Positions 49,815 to 60,114 of a DNA stretch of 64,000 bases are shown one piece after another. Every line of letters starts with the position of its first letter. The first letter of the stretch is position 1. The position numbers and the translations under genes are program-made. Source of the stretch: Telmatactis stephensoni (Eukaryota; Cnidaria; Anthozoa; Actiniaria; Isophelliidae); assembly GCA_029948255.1 (NCBI GenBank), contig JALIZF010001696.1:62001-126000 (forward strand), given 5' to 3'. A model generated the notes under the pieces. The model did not search any database, was not told where the DNA came from, and saw only the letters and a list, made by a program, of their open reading frames with translations.

Positions 49815-52719
49815 GTAGAAGTTGGTCACTTAATGGGGGTTGTTTTTACAGTGATAACACTGAGTCATGGACTTCAGGACCGCTAAATAGGATGGTGTGA
49901 CCACTTAATAGTGTTTGTACTGTATATGTTATCTAAAATGGGATCCATTGTTCTTACCACTAGAATTATTAGGTTCTACTTTTGTGGGATGTAAAAGATA
50001 TCATAAACGAGTCGGTAGGTACTTGGTGTATGCAACACCAATTGCATGCAACACCAAGTGTATAAAATAGATTGGTATATACTCTGTAGATGCACTTGGT
50101 GTTCCATACACCAAGTACGTACATCGAGTTTATAAATAACCACGGCGTTCAGTAGAAAGTAACAAACCCAAAATGTCTTCTCAGGATCTTTATTTCACAT
50201 TTTATGATGTACTGAGTCTTTGTTTTTTCAGATTGTTCAGCTTTGTAACGATTTTTGTCAGCAACTGGAATCGCAGTGATCAAGATCTCAGTGATCAGGT
50301 TAAAACTGCTTTCCGACAATTCACCGAACTGCGAACGAGTAGCCTAAGAATGTAGTACGATGTCGGCACGCTGGGTTCCAGGGGTTGTATTCGCTCTAGC
50401 AGAGTACGCCGGGCACTGCAGGCGAGCCCCGAAGTCGCAAGAAGCGAAGAAAACGGGGCTTTCCTACCAAACTACCAAACAGACAACTGTCACTGACAAG
50501 ACGATAAACCCCCGGTACCCGATCACAGACTGAAACATTGATTCGTCGATCTTTAATAACATTGTGGGTTAAGTTTGGTGACATGCAATGAAATCCCTCA
50601 TTTTAGATCATCTCACATCGAATTATCTTCAAATCCCCATGATAAAGTTCCATTAATCATCCCTACTTACTTTTCTTCTTGGGACTCATCAGTCGTTTCA
50701 TGTCATGCATACGCCGAAACACCACATGTGCAGGTAGCTTAAGAAAAGCAGAAGACGGGAAGTCTGTGGCTGAACACCTCTTTTTGAATATATTGTTCCA
50801 GCTTATCTTTTATTTTTTATTTGTTTCTAGGTCATCAAAAATTTGGTCTTTATTGCTAAAGTTCTTTTTATGTGCGACACCGAAGACCGAGAGAAGACTG
50901 GAGACGACTTTACTTTGTCCATGCTGTTTGATAAAATGGAGAGACTTGCTACTCGAGAATCGTCACAAACACCGAAGAAAACACAGAAGGTGAGTGCGTA
51001 AATCTGAAAGAGTAGATTTCGTATGACTGTGAAAATGGCATCGCACGGTCACATGGTCACGGCAGGAATTTCGAAACATCAGTGGTCCGGCGCGGTCCAT
51101 TTTACACATCATTTTACACACATTTTACGGAATCTGCTGCTAAGGCATTGCTCCTTGCTGGACACGAGATATTCTTTGAATGATGGCATAAAAAGATGAA
51201 GGAAGGGGAGCAAGGGTGGCCGAGTGGTTAGACCGCTTGCCTCTCACCGCTGTGGTCCCTGGTTCGATATCAAGACGGGGCACTTCATGTGAGTTGAGTT
51301 TGTTAGTTCGTTCTCTCCCTTGCTTCGAGGGTTTTTCTCCGGGTCCTCCGGTTTTCCTCTCTCCATCAAAAACAAACTGGTGAGTCGAGTGATTATTTGC
51401 AAAATATTCAAGGTAGAGGTAGTGAGTGTGAGAGTATAGTGTCCCCCAATTAGTGCGCGAGCGCTAGAAGACTAGGACATTTAAATAAACAGTTATTTAT
51501 TTATTTTAAAGAAAGGGAGTGAATATGAATAGCAAAACTTAGTAGATACGTTAGTAAAAGTGCGGTATTACGGGCAACAAAATCATGCACCATTTTCTCA
51601 ACGAGTTTTCTTTGTTGAAAAAAGTAGAAAGTGCTTCTACGTCGTGCAACAAACAAAACTTGTTGTGCACAGCTAGGGTGGTAATTCGAACAACATTTGC
51701 TCTGCAACTTGAAACGCAACATTATTGAGCGAAATGATGGCATTAAAAAGTAAATAAGTGAACAAACAAACAATCAGAAGAAGAAGGAATGAAGGAAAAA
51801 TAAATAAACCAATACATTAAGTAAGGCCGTTTAGGTCAAGTTTCCGATTCTTGACGTCCTGTCAACAGGCCCTTGGTAAGGCAAGGAAAGAAGGGGTGTT
51901 GGAGAGGAAATAGATGTAAAGAAGAATAGAATTACTGGGGGCTTTCCTTCCCCCTTTTTCTTTCCCATCTCCGCCCTTGCTCTTGTCTCCGTAGAGCCTA
52001 TACACAGGCTTTCCTTCCCATTATCCACTCCCGTCCCCTTCTCTTTCCAAAGCTTTCCTCCTCCCCCCCTCCCCCCCCCCCCCCCTCCTATGTTCTCACT
52101 AGAGCCTATATGCACGGGTTAATACTCCATAAACACGAAGTATCCTTTTCTTTTATTTATTGGTCTGTTTTGTTTTGTTTAAGAGGTCATGTGTTATGCG
52201 TTGGCTAGCTGCCATTGCCATGGTTCTTGGGAAAGATGACGTCATGCCATATTTAAAGAACATTCTGCAACCAATACATCGGGAACTTGAGATAAAAACT
52301 ACTTACAAAGGTATTATCCAGTACCCCCCCCCCCCCCCCCCCTTCATTTCATTTTACTTTTTTATTCCATCGCGGTCTCCACAGACTAGAGAATAATTTT
52401 GTAAATGCGATTGAAGAATGGTATCGCTAAGAAATCACATTATGGTGCTTGTATGTGTGTGTGTGTGGGGGGGGGGGGGGGGAAGGGGGGAGGGGGAGGG
52501 GGAAGATTATTATTGATATTCTGATTCTTATTAATGATACTCTGTTTAGCAGTAGTTAGCCTATTGTTTGTTATTTAGGCTGTCGCTGATCCAACTCAGA
52601 GCGCAAGAAAGAAGATGAAACGAAACTTAATGAAAAAAGAATCCAGGAAACGTAAAATAGAGAAATTCAAACCTGAAAGAACGCTAAAGAAAATTCGATT
52701 CGTGGAACAAGATACTTGA
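49815..52719 (+). pseudogene. UTP20: Duplicated, damaged 3' end of UTP20
   Basis: Homologous to UTP20 intron 36 through exon 41. Exon 37' is 50232-50298 (67 nt instead of 72, TGA created after CTGGAATCGCAG, donor GTTAAA instead of GTAAAA). Exon 38' is 50831-50989 (159 nt, intact). Exon 39' is 52184-52310 (one base short). Exon 40 is deleted: sequence before it joins directly to CGGTCTCCACAGACTAG near 52373. Exon 41' is 52579-52719 (intact, stop at 52717). The coding part could not be translated as a unit. The first 125 bp (49815-49938) match intron 29 near 36755-36880 rather than intron 36. Divergence from the parent is low, so the duplication is recent. Confidence 0.88.
51208..51510 (+). mobile_element. 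tRNA-derived SINE inserted in the duplicated copy only
   Basis: The head GGTGGCCGAGTGGTTAGACC (A box) and CCCTGGTTCGATATC (B box) is followed by a unique body and an A/T-rich tail ending TTATTTATTTATTTTAAA. The parental intron 38 at about 42741-42775 lacks it. Flanking GAAGGAAGGGG and AAAGAAAGGGA look like an imperfect target-site duplication. The empty site in copy 1 shows insertion after the duplication. Confidence 0.85.
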
Positions 52720-52740
52720 TTCATAGTGAAGTATAAGGAT

Positions 52741-53825
52741 CTTCACATTTCATCATTTTTGAAAATTCGGTTTTTTTCCCCTCAGAATTGATAAAAATTC
52801 GATCTTTGTTTACAAAAGTCTTTGATAGGTCTATACTTGCAATTTTTTTGAACCGAGGAACACACAGTCTACATCTACATCTACATCTGTCTATATTCTT
52901 TAGAAAAGGCAAAATTAGTTAGTATTCAATGAATCAATAACATTTTTATGAGTAAAACTGTAACTCAGAAAGATGTTAGAAATATATTTATACACACATT
53001 TTTAACTTTTGTTTTCTTTGTGCTTTGACAAGTCGGTGGATGACAGTAATTGAACAGCGTGATTCAAGTCATGCTCAAGTAAGCATTGTACGCAATACAG
53101 ATCTTTCTTGCATATCATAAAAAGCAAACCGACCAGCAGGGAGCAATAGACGAGAACAAAAGAATTGCCAACTTTCAACTTTTCGGTTCCCGCCTACCAC
53201 AGTGAAGAGCCCTTTGCGTAACCGTTGTTTACATTCCTAAGCTACAATCTAAATCAATTTATTCTAAAATATCAACAACTCACGACTGAAAATTGGCATT
53301 TCTAGAGAACGGAAACTGACAGAAAATTGCAAAATTTCAGTGACTTTTTTCACAATTTCAAGTTTTAACTTGATCCAACCATTTCTTCCTTACCCAAACT
53401 TACTGCTCAACGATTAATTCAAGGTGAGACAGAACCACTGAGTCGGTACATCAAAAGAGGCCGTCTATTGATCCACAAGTTCTCTGAAATTTTGGTTTCA
53501 AAAATAAATCTGACTCACTGTTCCTAAGACTGAACAGTTGATAGGCTAAGAAAATAATAGAGCAGCAGTGATCAAGATACGAGAACAAGAAAACTACAGG
53601 GGTTAGTTTTCTTTTCCCACTATACTGTGTATCGCTGTTCTCTTCGAGTGTTATTTATATTCCCAAGTCATAATCTAAACGAGTTTGTTCTAGGATCTTC
53701 GAGGACGAAGTAACGGAAAAACGTTAACGTTCGATGATAAGCTCATATTAAGTGAGAAAGGCCAGCCAAAAGACTGTAAATGGTGGAAATGTTCGTCACT
53801 CATCAACTTCTGTATCGCAAGTTAT
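52741..53825 (+). repeat. Spacer module B (extra copy of the NLR 5' flank)
   Basis: Copy of 44207-45340, from the UTP20 3' UTR (CTTCACATTTCATC) to just before the NLR ATG (GTGAGAAAGGCCAGCC at 53753, then CGCAAGTTAT). It ends abruptly at 53825, where module C begins with the same UTR sequence. It therefore holds an NLR 5' flank with no NLR attached. Confidence 0.8.
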
Positions 53826-54868
53826 CTTCACAGTTGATCATTTTTTGAAAATTCGTTTTTTATGCATCTTTCCAAAGTTCCAAAAAAAAATCGAAGTTTG
53901 TTTACAAAAGTCGTTTATACGTCTGTACTTGCATTCTTTCAGAAAAAGGCAAAAATTAGTTATTATTCAATTAATCAATAACATTTTTATGAGTGAAACT
54001 GTAACTCGGAAAGATGTTGGAAATATGTTTATACACACATTGCTAACTTTTTTTATTTGGGCTTTGACAAGTCGGTGGATGTCAGTAATTGAACAGCTTT
54101 CAAGTCATGCTCAAGTAAGCATTGTACGCAATACAGATCTTTCTCGCATATCATAGAAAGCAAACCGACCAGCAGGGAGCAACAGACGAGAACAAAAGAA
54201 TTGCCAACTTTCAACTTTCGTTCCCGCCTACCACAGTGAAGAGCCCTTTGCGTTAACTGTTATTTACATTCCTAAGCTACAATCTAAATCAATATATTCT
54301 AAAATTTCAACAACTCGCGACTGAAAACTGTACATTTGGCAGTTCTATTGAACGGAAACGTACAACAAAACAAACTTTTGGTAACTTCTCTCACAATTTG
54401 AAGAATTGTTTATGACTCGATGAAACCATTTCTTCCTTCTCCAAACTCAATGCTCAACGATTAGTTCAAGGTGAGACAGAACCACTGAGTTGGTAAATCA
54501 AAAGAGGCCGTCTATTTGATTCACAAGTTCTCTGAAATTTTGGTTTCAAAAATGAATCTGACTCACTTTTCCTAGGAACGGTTGATAGGCTAAGAAATAA
54601 ATAGAGCAGCAGGGATCAAGATACTAGAACAAGAAAACTGCAGAACCAAAGTTTTGTTCTTTTCCCACTATACCGTGCATCGCAGTCCTCTTCAACCAGT
54701 GTTAGTCAGTTATATTCCTGAGTCATAATCAGTTTGTTCTAGAATAGGGCAACGATAGGCTCGATGTAAAGTCCATATTAAGTGAGAAAGGCCAGCCAAG
54801 AGGATGTGAATGGAGCAGACCTTCGTCAATCTTCTATCTCTGTATCACAAGTTATACTGACAAGAAAT
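53826..54868 (+). repeat. Spacer module C (5' flank of intact NLR copy 2)
   Basis: Head-to-tail with module B. It starts CTTCACAGTTGATCATTTTT, is homologous to the UTP20 3' UTR, and runs to the ATG at 54869. It shares ATGAGTGAAACTGTAACTCG and AGCAAACCGACCAGCAGG with modules A and B. It presumably includes the promoter and 5' UTR of copy 2; no TATA box or intron can be assigned with confidence. Confidence 0.75.
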
Positions 54869-57800
54869 ATGTCGTGGACTGAGAGTTTAAAAGAGTTTTT
54901 GAAGCCGAAAAGCTTCAGCCGGTATGGTTATGCAGTAGTAGTTCTATCTGTTATTGCTGGTACATTTCTTACAGGAAAACTGGCAGATTTTACAAACGAA
55001 GAACGTAAAGAATTCTGTTGTGACAGCCATAACAGCGTTAAGAACCAACACTTTCTTCAAATGAGGTGTTTTGATCAGTATGACCAACTGTATAATTCGC
55101 CGCCGCTCTATGGATTCGTACTCTTGACATTTGTTTCACTTTTGGTCGTTTGTATCGTCTATTCCTGGTGCTGCATTAAATCTCGAGTCGATCAAGTCGA
55201 AGAAGCTTGCAAATTCAGTGACACCTCAAGTGGAAGGCCTGCACTAAGAACGAAGACTTGTCTTGTTTTCTGGTCTTATTTGGTCCATCTTCTGGTTCGA
55301 TGTGGTTTGGGAGTTTTCTTTGCTTTTTTGCAACTCCAAGGATTGCAGCCCTCCACATTTCGATCTGAATTTCCCTGCCAATGGCAATTTTCAGTGCCTC
55401 AAATGACTGCGTACGCAAATGCGGTCTCAAATACAAATTATTCGTTTCTGATTAACTGTCACAATCCCTTTGCCAGAGAAAAGACATACTGGGCAAATGC
55501 TGTTTGGATTGTACACATCATCTTGGCATTTCTTACGTTAACTGAAGCTTTTTATTTTCTTGCTATAATTTTTTATGATAAAACATTTATGTATGACTTT
55601 GAATTTTGTAGAATCTATATTTTGAACAGAGACAATCTCGTAATCAAGGAAGGACTAATATCTTGGAAACGAAAACAAAACATGAATCAAACAGAGTTTG
55701 TAGAACCTCTTTATCCTTCTGGCAAAAGAGAGAAAACGAAGTTAGATTATATCTATATTGACCTCATCATCTATTCTGACCGAATTTCCTGTGATTTGGA
55801 AGACCCCCAACAAAGTAGACATGATCTCTTACATGCATATCTCAAGGCACCAGAAACTGCTGTTCAAATCAACACTCTCCAAGACCTATTCTTTTCTAAT
55901 CAGGAATCCTACAAAAATATTCTTGTGATTGGACGTCCAGGAATTGGAAAGTCGTTGCTATGCAAGAAGATAATGCGCGAGTGGAGTCGAAAAACACTAT
56001 TTAAGAACAAAGATGAAACATTCAAGTATGTGTTCTTATTTAGATTCAGGGACTTCAACTGTAATGTTTCGCTTAAGGAACTTCTTATTAGAGAGTATTC
56101 CGCCACAGGAACACTAGAGGATTGTGTTTTGAAACTGATTATCGAAAACCCCGAGGAAGTTTTAATTATTTTTGACGGATTGGATGAATACAAACGAATC
56201 GAAAACTTGATGCAGGATGTATCAGACTTTAAACGATTCAATGGTTTAGCCGATGAGATTCCGATTTCTGCGCTGTATATGAAGTTGTTGCAAAACGAAC
56301 TGCTTCCTGGGGCTACAATCATCACCACTACAAGACCTCATGCCACAGCTAACGTCGGATTAGATCAATTTGACAGAGTTGTAGAAATCTTAGGATTTAC
56401 ACCTGAAAAAGTGCACTCTTATGTTAAGAAGTTTTGCAAAAATGATTCTGAAACGTCAAAGAAGATCTGGAATCATATACAGATTAGCATGAATTTGCTA
56501 TATCTGTGTTACATTCCAGCGACATGTAACATCGTCTGTGCCTTATTAAAATACTACGTAATAAAATTAATGCAAGCTGGATGCAAAACAGTTTCTTTAC
56601 CAACCACTCTTACAGAAGTCTATAAAGGAGCATTAAGGATGTTTTTGTTCAAACACCATCCGGAATATAAAACTAGTGGTCGAACAAACATTTTTGATCA
56701 AGATACGTTTTCCCCATCTGTAGAAAAAGAGCTAGAAAGCCTTGGATTACTAGCCAAAGACGGTGTAAGTAATAGGCGGTTGATATTTGAAAACAAGGAA
56801 ATCAAAGGGACAGAAAACTGTGGCTTACTAAATTGCATGCCAAGCAAGAAAACTCCACAATTTGGACACGCACGAACGTCACAGTACTGCTTTCTTCATC
56901 TAACACTGCAAGAATTTCTTGCTGCAAGATACATTGTTGCCAAGATGCATCCTGAGGACATAGTAGAATTCATTAACAGTAATGCCGAAGATGCAAAGTG
57001 GTATCTCGTCATTCAGTTCATTGCGGGACTAGTCAGTGGAAAGAATTTTGATCACGTAACTGATTGGTTTGTAAACACGTTTGGTGACATTAAATTAACG
57101 CGGAAAAATGCCTTACGTATAATGAAATATCTATATGAGCTGAATGACAAAAATGTTACAAAACGAGCTGTTTCTGAATTCTGCAAAACGAATTTCGGAG
57201 GTTTCCTTGATTGGCATACACTTTCTCTCACAGCCCTTGATTGCACGGCCATCGCATACGTTTTGCGAAATTTCGAATCTCAGATTCAAATACTTCGCTT
57301 GAACCATAATTATACGCTTGGTGACAGTGGGTGTTCAGAATTCGCCGCTTTACTCCAGGAAGCAAGCCTGAAAGAGTTATCATTGACGGCATGCAACGTT
57401 ACAGATGAGGGGATCAAAGTTTTGTTTGGAAAGATTAACTGGGAGAAACCTTTTCAACTCACTAAACTGGATCTTTGTCAAAACCAGATAACAGATGACG
57501 GTGTATCACACCTGTGTCAAGTTTTAAAACATGAAAGCTGTACCCTTATGAACTTGAATCTTGCGCAAAACAAGATAACTGATCAAGGTGTGAAGTACTT
57601 GTGCGATTTCCTCCAACATGATAACTGTAACCTTACTGACTTGGATCTTGGAGGTAACCACGAGATAACAGGTACAGGTTTAACATTATTAGGTGATGTT
57701 TTCATAGTGGCAAAACACTGTAAGCTAGCTAAGCTCAACCTTTATGGCACCCAGATAACAGATGAAGGTGTATCAGACTTGTGTACTGGTCTCGAACATG

Positions 57801-58282
57801 CCGAAGGTGGTCAACTTAAACGATTGTACCTTGGAAGTGATCAGATCACAGATACAGGGTTATCATACTTGTGTGACTTTCTTAAATCTGGAAATTGTAA
57901 ACTTTATCACTTGGTTCTCCACAGCAATGGCATAACAGACCAAGGTGTGTCATATCTGTGTGAAGCACTGACTTATATAGATTGCAAACTTCAGGAGTTA
58001 CACCTCATAAGTGACGAGATCACAGACCGAGGTGTGTCATATCTGTGTAAAGCACTCACCCATGTAAATTGTAAACTTTGTTCCTTAGAACTCGAAAGCC
58101 ATCACCAAATAACAGATCAAGGTATTTCATGTTTATGTGAAGCACTAAAGAGTGAGAACTGTAAAATTACCGAAATCCATCTTGTTGGAATTGGTACGAA
58201 CCAACGATTACTACTAAAAGAAGCTATACAGGTTCGCCGGCGCCTAGCAGATGTGCCGTGGCGCCTAGGAATGAATGTATAA
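54869..58282 (+). CDS. Connexin-like 4TM-NACHT-LRR protein, copy 2 (intact)
   Basis: A single exon of 1,137 residues from ATG 54869 (A at -3; the open frame extends 87 bp further upstream only from a GTG). Residues 1-238 resemble a connexin: W3, TM1 about 19-39, loop 1 with E44/R46/K47/F49/C50/C51 and C67-F68-D69, TM2 about 79-101, TM3 about 131-154, loop 2 with C170 and C197 plus R203-E204-K205-T206, TM4 about 208-235. A FISNA-like linker (VEPLYPSG at 278-285) follows. NACHT has Walker A GRPGIGKS 355-362, Walker B LIIFDGLDE 432-440 and TTTRPHA. The winged-helix/HD2 region reaches HLTLQEFLAA near 675, and about ten 28-residue LRRs (N/D-x-ITDxGVSxLC) run from about 785. There is no CARD, PYD, death domain or TIR. 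Likely a membrane channel gated by a cytosolic NLR switch; function is inferred, not known. Confidence 0.9.
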   Translation: MSWTESLKEFLKPKSFSRYGYAVVVLSVIAGTFLTGKLADFTNEERKEFCCDSHNSVKNQHFLQMRCFDQYDQLYNSPPLYGFVLLTFVSLLVVCIVYSWCCIKSRVDQVEEACKFSDTSSGRPALRTKTCLVFWSYLVHLLVRCGLGVFFAFLQLQGLQPSTFRSEFPCQWQFSVPQMTAYANAVSNTNYSFLINCHNPFAREKTYWANAVWIVHIILAFLTLTEAFYFLAIIFYDKTFMYDFEFCRIYILNRDNLVIKEGLISWKRKQNMNQTEFVEPLYPSGKREKTKLDYIYIDLIIYSDRISCDLEDPQQSRHDLLHAYLKAPETAVQINTLQDLFFSNQESYKNILVIGRPGIGKSLLCKKIMREWSRKTLFKNKDETFKYVFLFRFRDFNCNVSLKELLIREYSATGTLEDCVLKLIIENPEEVLIIFDGLDEYKRIENLMQDVSDFKRFNGLADEIPISALYMKLLQNELLPGATIITTTRPHATANVGLDQFDRVVEILGFTPEKVHSYVKKFCKNDSETSKKIWNHIQISMNLLYLCYIPATCNIVCALLKYYVIKLMQAGCKTVSLPTTLTEVYKGALRMFLFKHHPEYKTSGRTNIFDQDTFSPSVEKELESLGLLAKDGVSNRRLIFENKEIKGTENCGLLNCMPSKKTPQFGHARTSQYCFLHLTLQEFLAARYIVAKMHPEDIVEFINSNAEDAKWYLVIQFIAGLVSGKNFDHVTDWFVNTFGDIKLTRKNALRIMKYLYELNDKNVTKRAVSEFCKTNFGGFLDWHTLSLTALDCTAIAYVLRNFESQIQILRLNHNYTLGDSGCSEFAALLQEASLKELSLTACNVTDEGIKVLFGKINWEKPFQLTKLDLCQNQITDDGVSHLCQVLKHESCTLMNLNLAQNKITDQGVKYLCDFLQHDNCNLTDLDLGGNHEITGTGLTLLGDVFIVAKHCKLAKLNLYGTQITDEGVSDLCTGLEHAEGGQLKRLYLGSDQITDTGLSYLCDFLKSGNCKLYHLVLHSNGITDQGVSYLCEALTYIDCKLQELHLISDEITDRGVSYLCKALTHVNCKLCSLELESHHQITDQGISCLCEALKSENCKITEIHLVGIGTNQRLLLKEAIQVRRRLADVPWRLGMNV

Positions 58283-59336
58283 TATACTTATGAGCTCTAA
58301 GAGAATATCACCTTAAAGTAAACATACGATTTTCAGTCTACATTTTCAGACTTCCTTAATAATATTAAGGTGACTCGAAGTAGTTGTTTTCAGACCGCAC
58401 CGCACATTATCATTTGGCGCAATGGACAACTTAATGCGCACCAATGGACTTGGTTTCTACACCAAACATGAGGATAAGATTGAAGTTCTAAATGGTGTTA
58501 TAATTAACGTTTTTAAAATAGCGAAAATCGAACATCGTCAAAAATGGTTTTCCTCTAATATCTCGCAAAATTGATGAGCTTCAGACAAGCGGAAAACTGC
58601 ATAGAAAAATTCAGACAAATGCACAACATTTCAAAGTAATTTTAAGAGATTTAATCTGTTTGATTTTCTTTAAATCACAAACGTTTCCACACATGCTGTA
58701 TAGTAATTTCTATTCTTGGATATCACGACAGCGTAAAAAATACTCGAAGTACGCAAAACACCACGAGAACACTTTGGAAATATTGCTAAAATACACACTT
58801 ACCTTACGTGAAAAAGCCGACTTTCAACTCTTCATCGATGTCAAGATATATTTTTTCTTTCCAAGTCTCTTGTGAGACATTTTCTCCGCAACTTTCTATA
58901 TCAGAAGTTGTTTTTGAAAATCTCAAAAACGCAGGATTATTTTTGCTTGGCGTTTAATAAGTAGGACATTACTTGTTCTATACACAGCAATATTGCAGCA
59001 GCTCATTCAAAGACAAGCACTAAAACGACGTCCCGAAACTTAAACCTGATGTTGACCCAAACGCCAGCTCAAAACTTGCATTGAGACAACCATTCGACTC
59101 GCTAATTAGCATATTGCACTTGCAAATTGTTCACAGCACGTACAAGTGCGTAGCATAAATTTGCATAGAGTTCCACGCTACATGCATCAGGAAAGAAATG
59201 AAATAGTTTAAGAAACTAAACACAAAGAAATGTATGGAACTGAATGTTTAGGTTGAGTGTATGACGTCACATGGTTAATGATTTTGTGGCTACAATCTTG
59301 GTCAAAACCTGTTAGGACTCTTCAACTTTTAAGTTG
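58283..59336. other. Intergenic DNA after NLR copy 2
   Basis: AT-rich, with no supported exon. The sequence stops matching the 3' flank of NLR copy 1 within about 30 bp of the stop codon, so the duplication ends here. No clear poly(A) signal stands out in the first 300 bp. Confidence 0.6.
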
Positions 59337-60091
59337 AAAGGTGTTTACCAGTAGTATTTTGGTGATCGATTTTGACAAAACTTCCAATTTTATTTTTGAA
59401 AATTGGTCAACTTACATTTGTCTAATCAACATGATCAAAATTATTTTCACACAAGATACTAAGGAGGGATTGAAGATTTGATTGATGCCAATTTTTTTCC
59501 GTGACGCGTCTTTGCTTATTTGTCCTATGAGTGGCTTTGATGTAAGTTGTTCCTTTGAAGAGAGAGAATTTTTCTCGTCAACTGTGCTTTTGTGTCAATG
59601 GTCGACCAATTTCCACATTTTTAACGCTTACAACTTACATCAAAGCCGCTCACAGGACCAATAAACAAAGACTTGGCAACTTTTGACATCAATTAAAAGT
59701 TATTTTGCGAAAGTTGGAATTTTTTCTCGTTCTTTAATTTCGAGTCTCCAAATTTAATAGTCTTTCGCGATTTATTCAAAATCCCTCTGATAAAACTTTC
59801 TGATTTTGAGTTGGTTAACTGTGCAAGTGAAGTTTAACACCTATATAGCCATTTTCTAGAGCTCATCAAAAACGGGAGATTTTTAAAAAAACTGAATTCA
59901 CTGGTCTTTGTTTTTCGTTGCCATAGCGACGTGTCGTGGGAAAAAATTGGCATCAATCAAATTTTCAATCCCTCAGTAACTTGTGTGAAAATCGTTTTGA
60001 TCAGACAAATGTAAGTTGACCAATTTTCTGAAAAATAAAATTGGAAGTTTTGTCAAAATCGATCACCAAAATACTATTGGTAAACACCTTA
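59337..60091. mobile_element. Foldback element with nested inverted repeats (755 bp)
   Basis: Ends AAAGGTGTTTACCAGTAGTA and its complement ATACTATTGGTAAACACCTT. Outer arms run about 170 bp each (59337-59505 and 59930-60091) with small indels. An inner pair, GGCTTTGATGTAAGTTGT near 59531 and ACAACTTACATCAAAGCC near 59628, is separate. No transposase frame is present. Confidence 0.8.
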
Positions 60092-60114
60092 AAAACGGGT
60101 TTTTTTGGTGTTAA

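Noticed and set aside
53752..54156. 134-residue ORF as a third NLR-like gene
   Set aside because: Only the short stretch upstream of the NLR start is shared (module B). The rest is spacer sequence of module C, and there is no ATG-initiated channel domain.
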